From: a virus
IMG/VR virus record: IMGVR_UViG_3300021956_000091
Span: 1-21,197 of that record
Direction: 5' to 3' (one strand)
DNA length: 21,197 nucleotides
Shown: positions 5,982 to 12,793 of the stretch, one piece after another
How the letters are laid out: each line of letters opens with the position of its first letter
How positions within the stretch are numbered: position 1 is the first letter of the stretch
Notes under the pieces: generated by a model
Told to the model about the DNA's origin: nothing
The model's database searches: none
What the model saw: the letters and a program-made list of their open reading frames with translations, nothing else
Made by a program: the position numbers and the translations under genes

Positions 5982-8957
5982 TTAAACGGTATACGTTGCC
6001 GAAAAATATATTGTTGCAGCCGTGTCGATTGGCAGCGTTCCCTCTGCGCCGCCGCCTGAAGGTATTTGCGCAAATTCAGCGGTAGTTGAGTTTGCAACCA
6101 AACGGCAGATGAGTTGGTTGTTTGCTGTTGTCGTTAGGTTTGCAACCTTGACCAATGTAACGCCGGAATATTGCGTAGCGTTGCAAGCAAACGGCAGATT
6201 TGAAATAAGAAGGTTTCCCGTTCCGGTGTGTGCCGTCCAAATTACCGCGCCTTCAACATAAACTTGCCTACCGATTTTTGTATAACGACCGTCATAAAAA
6301 GTGTAGGTTCCCGCTCCCGCCGTTGTAGAGCCGCTTATTTGTGGGTTAAAAACTCCCTCCTCATAATCATCCAGCGTATTCGCGTCTGACGATGCGGATT
6401 GCGTGGCGGGGAAAGTGATGCCGGTGCCGGCTGATCTGCTTGCGCCCTCTAAAGCAATAGTTTGTGCCGCTTTAGCTGAAAGAACGGTTCCAGAAACACT
6501 GCCATTAGATGATTTTGACGCAATTTGAAATGCGCCAGCAGTGCTTGCATCTGCGCCATACGCTGTAATGGCAGATAAAGACGATCCTTCATACGAAAGT
6601 TTTACCGCTGACGCTTCGTTTGCAAGATTAGCGCCAGTAGATTTAATTGCGCCTGTTGCACTCAGCGTTCCCGCGATGCTTGTTGCCCCATCACCCGCTA
6701 CAGTAAACAGTGTTGTAAATGTTCCCGCTTGTCGAACCCTTAAACCATAATCAGCAGAAGTTGTTCCAGCATTAATTATCAGCCCATAGTTACCACCACT
6801 TGTTCCAGTGCTTGAGATTTGAGCGACAACGCCTCCAGTTACAGAACTTGCCACATTTAAAGCATTTGATACAGTGGAACTAGCAACATTAATAGCGCCG
6901 CCGGTTGTTGAAATATTCCCCGTCGTATCCAGCGTTCCCGTGACAGCAAGGCCGGCAGCCGAAAATAAACCAGCAGTTGCACCACCATTTGGGCGGATAT
7001 AAACATACTTTGATGCACCAGCATCAAGATAAAGATCACCGGTAGCTATTACTTGACCATACGATGCGCCGCTAAAATTTAATTGGCCAGTTGCCGCAGA
7101 ACAAGTAATGTTCCCCGTCGCACTCAGCGTTCCCGTGACAGCAAGGCCGGTGGAAGTAAAGTCAGCAATAGTTGTTGGAGTAAAAGTATTTCCGGCCGTT
7201 CCAGAAGCAGCATATTGAATTTTTGTGCTGCCGTTATACGCATATATATTTGATACTGCTTTTGTGCTGCTTGCGTAAACATATTGGCTTGAAGAATTAA
7301 AATACGCGCCCGATGCTAATCCACAAGCATAGTCATTGCTCTGACCGTAAAAAGTAGATTTACCTAAACTTCCACCTATTTGAAGTTGGGTAAACGCCCC
7401 AGCACTGCTCCCACTCGGCGTAACCCCCAGACCGAGGTTGCCGGAGGAGTCGAGGCGCATCACTTCTGTTTTATTTGCGCCGTTTGGTCTGGTGTAAAAA
7501 GCTAAATATCCAGCGTAATTGCCGCTTGTTGCATTGTCTTTTAATCCAGCTATTCCAGCCCAGCTAGTTTTTGTGCTGCCTGAAAAGTTGCCTCCAAATG
7601 CAATCCCGCCGCCAATATCTGCTGCTAGAGCTTGTGTATCCCATACTTGTAAAGGTGGATTAGCACTATACAAAGAACCGCCGACGCCCTGAATATCACA
7701 ACGAACAGCGGGTGAACTCGTGCCCACCCCCAAGTTGCCGGAGGAGTCGAGGGTCAAACTCCCCGCCGCCGCACTGCCGCTGAATGACGCACCAGTGTTG
7801 CTTATTGTTCCAGTCGCACTCAGCGTTCCCGTGACAGCAAGGCCGGTGGAGGAGACGGTGCCAACTATTGCACTATTTGAAACAAGATAAAACGGGGTGT
7901 TTGTAAATGACCCAATAAACGACGAATACGCTGCCGAACCCGTTAACGCTTCAGAGCCAACACTACTATCAATTCCAAACCTTAAATCGCCGCCAGTGTT
8001 AAAAATTCTTTGGCGATTGAAACCGGTGGTAGTGCCTTGCAAAGTTAATCCTGTAGTGTTCGTTGCTGCCGTTCCGGTCGCACTCAGCGTCGTAAACGCG
8101 CCTGTCGATGGGGTGGTCGCGCCGATTGCTGTGCTGTTTAAGCCGGTGGATGTGAATGCGCCAACACTGGAAAGTCCAGAACCCGCCTTTACCTCAATCG
8201 TTAATCCAAGAAGCTGTAAATTTTTCGCCGCAGATGCAGAACGGTCGTAAGATAGAATTCGAGCGGTATCAACAGAAACTCCGTAATCAATTTCAAGACC
8301 AGCACCGCTTGCCGGTGAAGAATAGCCGGTTGTCCGAAAGGTTTGTGTCGCACTCAGCGTCGTAAACGCACCCGTCGATGGGGTGGTCGCGCCTACGGTG
8401 CCGTTAAATGCGCCTGAGAATTTAGTCGCAGCAAGCGTGGTGCCGTCCCATGTCAGGGCAGCAGAATCAGCCAACAAACCACCAGTGCTGGCATACGTCA
8501 CGCGCCCCGAAGTCAAGCCGGAATCCGTGATACTGGTTGAGGTAACAACCCCACTAATCGGGCCAGAAAACCCCGCAGCAGTCAGCGTCGTGCCGTTGAA
8601 CGTCAGATTGGCAGAGTCTTGCAGCAGACCGCTTGCACCTGCGTATGTCACGCGACCAGAGGTGAGAGCGGTATCTTTAATCGACGCAGCGGTCAGGTAT
8701 GATCCATCCCATGTCAGCGAGGAAGAGCCTGAAAGAACGCCAGAACTGTTGAACTGAACCTGCGTGTTTGACCCACCCGCTGGCCCAGACGATGATCCAG
8801 CCAGTAGCTTCACCACACCGCCGTTGTCCTTGTAATACAGCTTGCCGTCGGTAATGTTGATTGCCAACTCACCATTGACAAGATTGCCAGCAGTCGGCGT
8901 GGCGGCAGCAGTCGTTGAATAATACAAAGATATGGGCGTTGATCCAATGGCGGCCAT
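5982..8957 (-). CDS. Long repetitive tail fibre protein, 991 aa
   Basis: The N-terminus (IGSTPISLYYSTTAAATPTAG and NGELAINITDGKLYYKDN, 4-50) looks like a virion-attachment segment. Next come at least two ~38-aa repeats of the type SGLTSGRVTYA...LLADSAALTWDGTTL (about 95-185), then many GATTPSTGAFTTLSATG, STGLAVTGTLSATG and LDSSGNLGLG modules. The distal end has TLDDYEEGVFNPQISG, which in my memory is a widespread C-terminal motif of phage fibre receptor-binding tips. It is followed by a beta-rich domain to the end. Several modules are repeated nearly exactly at DNA level and in frame, so module gain and loss by recombination is likely. A stop-start spacing of TAACATG links it to a 10-codon ORF upstream. 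Role: probable host recognition. Confidence 0.85.
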   Translation of the reverse strand: MAAIGSTPISLYYSTTAAATPTAGNLVNGELAINITDGKLYYKDNGGVVKLLAGSSSGPAGGSNTQVQFNSSGVLSGSSSLTWDGSYLTAASIKDTALTSGRVTYAGASGLLQDSANLTFNGTTLTAAGFSGPISGVVTSTSITDSGLTSGRVTYASTGGLLADSAALTWDGTTLAATKFSGAFNGTVGATTPSTGAFTTLSATQTFRTTGYSSPASGAGLEIDYGVSVDTARILSYDRSASAAKNLQLLGLTIEVKAGSGLSSVGAFTSTGLNSTAIGATTPSTGAFTTLSATGTAATNTTGLTLQGTTTGFNRQRIFNTGGDLRFGIDSSVGSEALTGSAAYSSFIGSFTNTPFYLVSNSAIVGTVSSTGLAVTGTLSATGTISNTGASFSGSAAAGSLTLDSSGNLGVGTSSPAVRCDIQGVGGSLYSANPPLQVWDTQALAADIGGGIAFGGNFSGSTKTSWAGIAGLKDNATSGNYAGYLAFYTRPNGANKTEVMRLDSSGNLGLGVTPSGSSAGAFTQLQIGGSLGKSTFYGQSNDYACGLASGAYFNSSSQYVYASSTKAVSNIYAYNGSTKIQYAASGTAGNTFTPTTIADFTSTGLAVTGTLSATGNITCSAATGQLNFSGASYGQVIATGDLYLDAGASKYVYIRPNGGATAGLFSAAGLAVTGTLDTTGNISTTGGAINVASSTVSNALNVASSVTGGVVAQISSTGTSGGNYGLIINAGTTSADYGLRVRQAGTFTTLFTVAGDGATSIAGTLSATGAIKSTGANLANEASAVKLSYEGSSLSAITAYGADASTAGAFQIASKSSNGSVSGTVLSAKAAQTIALEGASRSAGTGITFPATQSASSDANTLDDYEEGVFNPQISGSTTAGAGTYTFYDGRYTKIGRQVYVEGAVIWTAHTGTGNLLISNLPFACNATQYSGVTLVKVANLTTTANNQLICRLVANSTTAEFAQIPSGGGAEGTLPIDTAATIYFSATYTV
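6922..6955 (-). repeat. Fibre DNA repeat, copy 3 (diverged)
   Basis: A 26-bp core at 6930-6955 is identical to part of the 38-bp repeats at 7117 and 7813. Its offset from the 7117 copy is 195 bases (65 codons), so the copies are in frame. It encodes part of the GLAVTGTL-type fibre motif. Confidence 0.8.
7117..7154 (-). repeat. Fibre DNA repeat, 38 bp, copy 2
   Basis: This stretch is identical over 38 bases to 7813-7850 and lies 696 bases (232 codons) from it, in the same reading frame of the 991-aa fibre. It encodes a STGLAVTGTLSAT module. Confidence 0.9.
7437..7455 (-). repeat. Fibre DNA repeat, 19 bp, encoding LDSSGNL
   Basis: The same 19 bases occur at 7734-7752, 297 bases (99 codons) away and in frame. 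Both encode LDSSGNL at the start of a module (LDSSGNLGLGVTPS and LDSSGNLGVGTSSP). Confidence 0.85.
7813..7850 (-). repeat. Fibre DNA repeat, 38 bp, copy 1
   Basis: This is the identical partner of 7117-7154. Exact identity over 38 bases within a coding sequence suggests recent duplication or gene conversion rather than protein-level convergence. Confidence 0.9.
8077..8123 (-). repeat. Fibre DNA repeat, 47 bp, encoding GATTPSTGAFTTLSA
   Basis: It matches 8347-8393 at 45 of 47 positions, 270 bases (90 codons) apart and in frame. The two mismatches are third-position changes that do not alter the protein motif. Confidence 0.88.
8347..8393 (-). repeat. Fibre DNA repeat, 47 bp, second copy
   Basis: This is the partner of 8077-8123. 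Together they bracket a 90-codon module that includes the SVDTARILSYDRSASAAKN segment. Confidence 0.88.
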
Positions 8958-8958
8958 G

Positions 8959-8991
8959 TTAAGCCCCTTTCTTGATTAGATATGCTTGCAT
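8959..8991 (-). CDS. Possible 10-aa ORF (MQAYLIKKGA) in the inter-fibre gap
   Basis: ATG at 8991 shares one base with the stop of the preceding 11-aa ORF (TGATG). The frame ends in TAA just two bases before the ATG of the 991-aa fibre (TAACATG). A GGGG run inside this ORF could serve as the Shine-Dalgarno of the fibre. It may be a coupling peptide or chance; no homology can be judged at this length. Confidence 0.3.
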   Translation of the reverse strand: MQAYLIKKGA

Positions 8992-9026
8992 CAAAACAAT
9001 CCTTCAAAGATTTCGTTTTGTGCCAT
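8991..9026 (-). CDS. Possible 11-aa ORF (MAQNEIFEGLF) after the 1122-aa fibre
   Basis: ATG at 9026 is preceded by AAGGA six bases upstream; the AAGGA overlaps the stop of the 1122-aa fibre. The stop TGA overlaps the next small ORF. The two tiny frames fill the whole 78-nt gap between the fibres. Translation is plausible from the ribosome-binding site, but nothing else supports it. Confidence 0.35.
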   Translation of the reverse strand: MAQNEIFEGLF

Positions 9027-9035
9027 GATAGTTCC

Positions 9036-12000
9036 TTAAAAAGTCCCGCCAGCGATTCCTGTCGCGGTTATGGTTCCATTAAATGTGGTGCTTCCGGAGG
9101 AGAAAGCGGCAACTTTCGTTAAGTTTACAATTATTTCAACCGGCGTGTTACTTGCAGAACCTAAAACAGTTGCATACGCCGTTGTTCCCGTGCCTAGTTC
9201 TGCTCCTGCACTACCATTAATGCCCATAATGGTTGTGCCGCCGCCAGTGCTATCAATCTGAAGATAGTTTTGATCGGTTGATGTTCCGTAACACCTAAAA
9301 CTTGGGTTACCACCGGCAGTAGTCCTGTAGGAAAACAACCTGCCGTTAGCGATAATGTTGGACGTTGTTGCTAATGTAGAACCCATTTCTACGTTTACTG
9401 TACTGCCCGAAGCTCCGTTTGTGCCGATGTAAGTTGACTTTGTGTTTCCGCTGGCGGTGACGCCCGTGTTAATGTTTACAGAGTTTGTCGTGGTGGATTG
9501 ACCAAAAGTCAGCGCCCCCGTCATTGCGGTACCGCCAATGGTCACGGTGCCAGTTGTCGCCGATGTTCCCAAAGTGTGAACACTCGTTGCCGCACCTGAT
9601 AGTGTCACTGCGGCGTTTGCGCCCAGAGTTGTGAATAAACCAGTATTTCGAGTCGTCGCACCAACCGTTCCGTTGATGTTGATGCTGGCGGTGCCGGTCA
9701 GGTTTGTTACAGTGCCGCTGGATGGTGTGCCGAGCGCCCCACCGTTGACCACAAACGCACCGGCGCTGCCGACATTCACTCCAAGCGCGGTTTGGACGCC
9801 CGTTCCGAACGCTGTAATACCTGTGCCGCCTGCGGTGATCGGAAGCGTGCCAGAAGTCAATACAGAGGTCGAGGTGGCATACAGCGCACCACCGGAGGTG
9901 AACGAACTGAGGGCGGTTCCACCATAGGCAGTTCCGACCACGCCGGAGGTGATCTGGTTGCCGTTGATCGCTATTGATGTATTGCTCGCGCTGGTAATCT
10001 GCCCCTGCGCGTTGACGGCAATCGTCGGCACACTTGAGGCGGTGCCATAGGACGCATTCGTCACGCCCGTATTTGTGATGCTGAACGTCGTGCCGGTCAG
10101 CGTCAGACCGGTTCCGGCAGAATAGACCTGCGAATTGCTGAATTCGGAAAACGTGATCGCGGTGGTGCCAAATGTGATCGTGCCTACGGTCGTCACAACA
10201 AAAGAACTGCCCTTGTTGACGGTTCCGTTCTGCACAAAGAAATAGTCGTTCTGGCTGAGTTGATTAACGCCCGATCCGTAGGTGTCTGCATCCGTAGCGC
10301 GGGTCAGGACGGTTCCACCAGTCGCCCATGTGTAAATGCCGTTATAAGCCTGATTAACTTCGTTTTTGACCAAAATTCTGTTGGTATTGGCTAATGAGTA
10401 GCCATCCAACGTCGTTAAAGCCACAGAAAGCGTAATCGTCGCACCGACGCCAGATGCGCCGTTGTTGTAGGTGACCGTCCCGCCAGTCGTTGAGGCAAGG
10501 CTGGCGGTCGTCGCCGCCTGCACCGGCTGGTGAAAAGCCAGCCCCGTGGAAACGAGGTTGTCCACATACTGTTTGGTCGCAGCCTGCAAATCAGCAGACG
10601 GGTCTTGCGTCAGCGTGACCGAAGTCAGGCCAGCCAAGGTCAAGCTCGTCGCGCCGAGGCTGATTGCCGTTGATCCAATCGTCACGGATGAATTGGTCAG
10701 CGCCGAGTTGGGTATGTTTGTCAGCGTATTGGTGGAGCCGCTGATCGACTTATTGGTAAAAGTCTGCGTCCCCGTCAGGGTTGCAACGGTCGAGTCAATC
10801 GCTATCGTAACCGGCGCAGAGCCGTTGTAGCTTGTCCCTGACAGTCCGGTGCCTATCGTCAACGCATTCGTTGCGGTCGCGGTGATCGTGCCTGAACCCC
10901 CAAGCGAGACGGTCGTCCCGTTAAACGTCACGCTGGAATTCGTCAGGCTTGAATTGCCGATATTGCTCAGGGTGTTCGACGATCCGTTGATGGTCTTGTT
11001 GGTCAGCGTTTGCGTGCCGCTCAAGGTCGCCACAGTGGAATCTATGGCAATCGTGCCGGTCGAGGTGATCGTCCCACCGGTTAATCCGGTTCCTGCGGTG
11101 ATCGAGGTAACAGTCCCCTGCGGGTTCGAAGCGGTCGTGATTGACGTAACCCGACCATAGGTATCAATCGTAACCACCGGAATCAGGGTAGATGATCCAG
11201 TCGTTCCCGCCGTCGCAACCCCGCTGGCAAGGTCGATAACCGGTGTCGTCCCGCCAGTGCTGGTGATGCGCCCAGCCGTTCCGCTGACTGAATTTACATA
11301 CGTCCCCGCAGGCTGCTTGGAATTGAATGTTGTCCAGTCCGTGCTGGTCAGATAGCCATCCACCGATCCGGTCGCGGCAGGCATTGAGATCGCCGGAGTC
11401 GTCCCGCCAGATGACACTACCGGCGCGGTTCCGGTCACCGAGGTTACCGTGCCAACGCTTACGGATCCACCCAGACTGACCGGTGATCCGTTGATGGTGA
11501 TCGCGCTGTTGGTCAGGCTCGCGTTGCCAATATTGCTCAGGGTATTGTTTGAACCCGAAATTGTCTTATTCGTGAGCGTCTGCGTGCCGGTTAGCGTGGC
11601 CACCACCCCAGTATCGATCGAAATCGTGCCTGTGGACGTTATAGGGCCGCCTGTAAGGCCTGTTCCGGTGTCGATTAGGGTAACGCCGCCCGTCAGGGAG
11701 AAGTCGCGCCATGCGCCCGATGAGAAGCCCTCAAAGGTGCCCGAGGTGGTGTTGAACCGAACCTGCCCGTTATATCCGGACGGGCGCTCCGCGGTCGAGC
11801 CAAGCGGCAGGGTCAACGCCTCACTGCCCGGCATCACCGCATTCGGCACAATGCTGATAATCGGATTGTCGCTGCCGTTACCGTAAAGCACGCCAATCTG
11901 GCCCGCCGTGCCGTAAATTTGCCGGCTCGCAATCGTTGCCCCGCCCACTACCGACAGAAAACCGGTGCCGGACGCGTTTGCCAAGTTTGAAACCAACCCA

Positions 12001-12404
12001 GACAAGGACAAAACCGGATTTCCGGATACTCCGTTGCCGTTCGCAATCGACAGGCCCGCGCCGCTCGTCTGTATCGTGCGCGCAACAACCGATGAGGCGT
12101 TATCCTTTGCAATGATGCCCGTCAGGGCCGTCTCCAAGCTCCCTGAGGCGGCGTTCAGGCTCAGTCGAAGGTATGACTGCGCCCCGCCGTCCGTGATCCC
12201 CAAACCGGTTCCTGTGCTGAGATAACGGCTGTTCGGCAGCGTTGACTCTTGCACCTGCGTGATGAACGTCTGCTGCTGGTTCGGCGCTGAAGATATTGCG
12301 CCCGTCGTTGTCTGCACCGTCTGTCCGTTTTGAACAATCGGCACGGACTCCGTTCCGGTCAGCGGCAGCGCGGTCGGCAGCCTCGTGATGGTGATATTGG
12401 CCAT
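9036..12404 (-). CDS. Very long repetitive tail fibre protein, 1122 aa
   Basis: This fibre is rich in Thr, Ser, Gly and Ala. Residues 1-45 (ITITRLPTALPLTGTESVPI) look like a virion-attachment region of phage fibres. About 265-315, 455-505 and 540-590 are three copies of a module of the form TLTGTQTLTNKTISG...NTLSNIGNASLTNS...VSLGG. Residues about 595-757 are non-repetitive, containing AATKQYVDN and RILVKNEVNQAYNGIYTW, a module I have seen shared among many phage fibres. GGALGTPSSGTVTNLTG follows further on. The distal end is GGTTIMGINGSAG...GIAGGTF. No chaperone or protease site is evident. The ATG lies one base after the stop of the zinc-ribbon gene (TGACATG). Probable role: long tail fibre shaft; which of the two fibres binds the receptor cannot be told. 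Confidence 0.85.
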   Translation of the reverse strand: MANITITRLPTALPLTGTESVPIVQNGQTVQTTTGAISSAPNQQQTFITQVQESTLPNSRYLSTGTGLGITDGGAQSYLRLSLNAASGSLETALTGIIAKDNASSVVARTIQTSGAGLSIANGNGVSGNPVLSLSGLVSNLANASGTGFLSVVGGATIASRQIYGTAGQIGVLYGNGSDNPIISIVPNAVMPGSEALTLPLGSTAERPSGYNGQVRFNTTSGTFEGFSSGAWRDFSLTGGVTLIDTGTGLTGGPITSTGTISIDTGVVATLTGTQTLTNKTISGSNNTLSNIGNASLTNSAITINGSPVSLGGSVSVGTVTSVTGTAPVVSSGGTTPAISMPAATGSVDGYLTSTDWTTFNSKQPAGTYVNSVSGTAGRITSTGGTTPVIDLASGVATAGTTGSSTLIPVVTIDTYGRVTSITTASNPQGTVTSITAGTGLTGGTITSTGTIAIDSTVATLSGTQTLTNKTINGSSNTLSNIGNSSLTNSSVTFNGTTVSLGGSGTITATATNALTIGTGLSGTSYNGSAPVTIAIDSTVATLTGTQTFTNKSISGSTNTLTNIPNSALTNSSVTIGSTAISLGATSLTLAGLTSVTLTQDPSADLQAATKQYVDNLVSTGLAFHQPVQAATTASLASTTGGTVTYNNGASGVGATITLSVALTTLDGYSLANTNRILVKNEVNQAYNGIYTWATGGTVLTRATDADTYGSGVNQLSQNDYFFVQNGTVNKGSSFVVTTVGTITFGTTAITFSEFSNSQVYSAGTGLTLTGTTFSITNTGVTNASYGTASSVPTIAVNAQGQITSASNTSIAINGNQITSGVVGTAYGGTALSSFTSGGALYATSTSVLTSGTLPITAGGTGITAFGTGVQTALGVNVGSAGAFVVNGGALGTPSSGTVTNLTGTASININGTVGATTRNTGLFTTLGANAAVTLSGAATSVHTLGTSATTGTVTIGGTAMTGALTFGQSTTTNSVNINTGVTASGNTKSTYIGTNGASGSTVNVEMGSTLATTSNIIANGRLFSYRTTAGGNPSFRCYGTSTDQNYLQIDSTGGGTTIMGINGSAGAELGTGTTAYATVLGSASNTPVEIIVNLTKVAAFSSGSTTFNGTITATGIAGGTF
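10651..10799 (-). repeat. Fibre TLTNKT module, copy 3
   Basis: It encodes STVATLTGTQTFTNKSISG...SALTNSSVTIGSTAISLG. It aligns with the modules at about 10901-11043 and 11461-11620 at protein level and partly at DNA level. Confidence 0.8.
10901..11043 (-). repeat. Fibre TLTNKT module, copy 2
   Basis: It encodes STVATLSGTQTLTNKTINGS...GNSSLTNSSVTFNGTTVSLGG. A shared string reading tattgctcagggt on the plus strand recurs 570 bases (190 codons) away in copy 1, in frame. Confidence 0.8.
11461..11620 (-). repeat. Fibre TLTNKT module, copy 1
   Basis: It encodes GVVATLTGTQTLTNKTISGS...GNASLTNSAITINGSPVSLGG and is the first of three related modules in the 1122-aa fibre. Confidence 0.8.
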
Positions 12405-12405
12405 G

Positions 12406-12747
12406 TCAGGGCTGGATCTCTATGCTGTCCAGATTGCCGTTGTTTTCCGGCGTCTGGTTGTTTTGCTGCGGAGAAATGACGTATCCGCCATAACCCGTCG
12501 TGATCAGGTTGTTCGGATCGACCGCAACGCTGACATCAGGACGCGGAAACCGAATCGTTATGCGTTCGGTTTTTCTGGCCGGCAAGCGATAGGGATCGAA
12601 CTGATCCGCGCACCCTTGGTCGCACACTTGCAGCCCGGGGAAATTGGGGTCGGAGCGCATCACCGCGTGCGGGCGTTTCATTTTGCATCGATCGCATACC
12701 GCAATCGCAATATCCGAATACCCTCTGGTGTCCAGAAATTTGGGCAT
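12406..12747 (-). CDS. Zinc-ribbon-like small protein, 113 aa
   Basis: I chose ATG 12747 because a GGAGG lies eight bases upstream; a longer in-frame start at 12825 would overlap the preceding gene and has no such site. The protein opens MPKFLDTRGYSDIAIAVCDR and has a CxxC pair (Cys18, Cys21) and a CxxxC pair (Cys42, Cys46) about 20 residues apart, as in a zinc ribbon. A conserved-looking DPYRLPARKTERITIRFPRP follows (about 51-70), and the end is Asn/Gln-rich and probably disordered. I recall similar small proteins with P-G-L-x-V-C and DPYRLPAR beside phage connector genes, but no known function. Position between adaptor-like and fibre genes suggests a virion or assembly role. Confidence 0.75.
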   Translation of the reverse strand: MPKFLDTRGYSDIAIAVCDRCKMKRPHAVMRSDPNFPGLQVCDQGCADQFDPYRLPARKTERITIRFPRPDVSVAVDPNNLITTGYGGYVISPQQNNQTPENNGNLDSIEIQP

Positions 12748-12793
12748 TACACAGTCCTCCCCCGAGCACCCAACGCAGCCTTCAATACAAATA

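Noticed and set aside
6900-8400. Regularly recurring DNA strings that could suggest a CRISPR array
   Set aside because: The repeats are in frame in a fibre gene, unevenly spaced, and part of coding modules.
8810-9007. 65-codon minus-strand frame across the start of the 991-aa fibre
   Set aside because: It lies mostly inside the fibre gene in another frame and has no clear ribosome-binding site.
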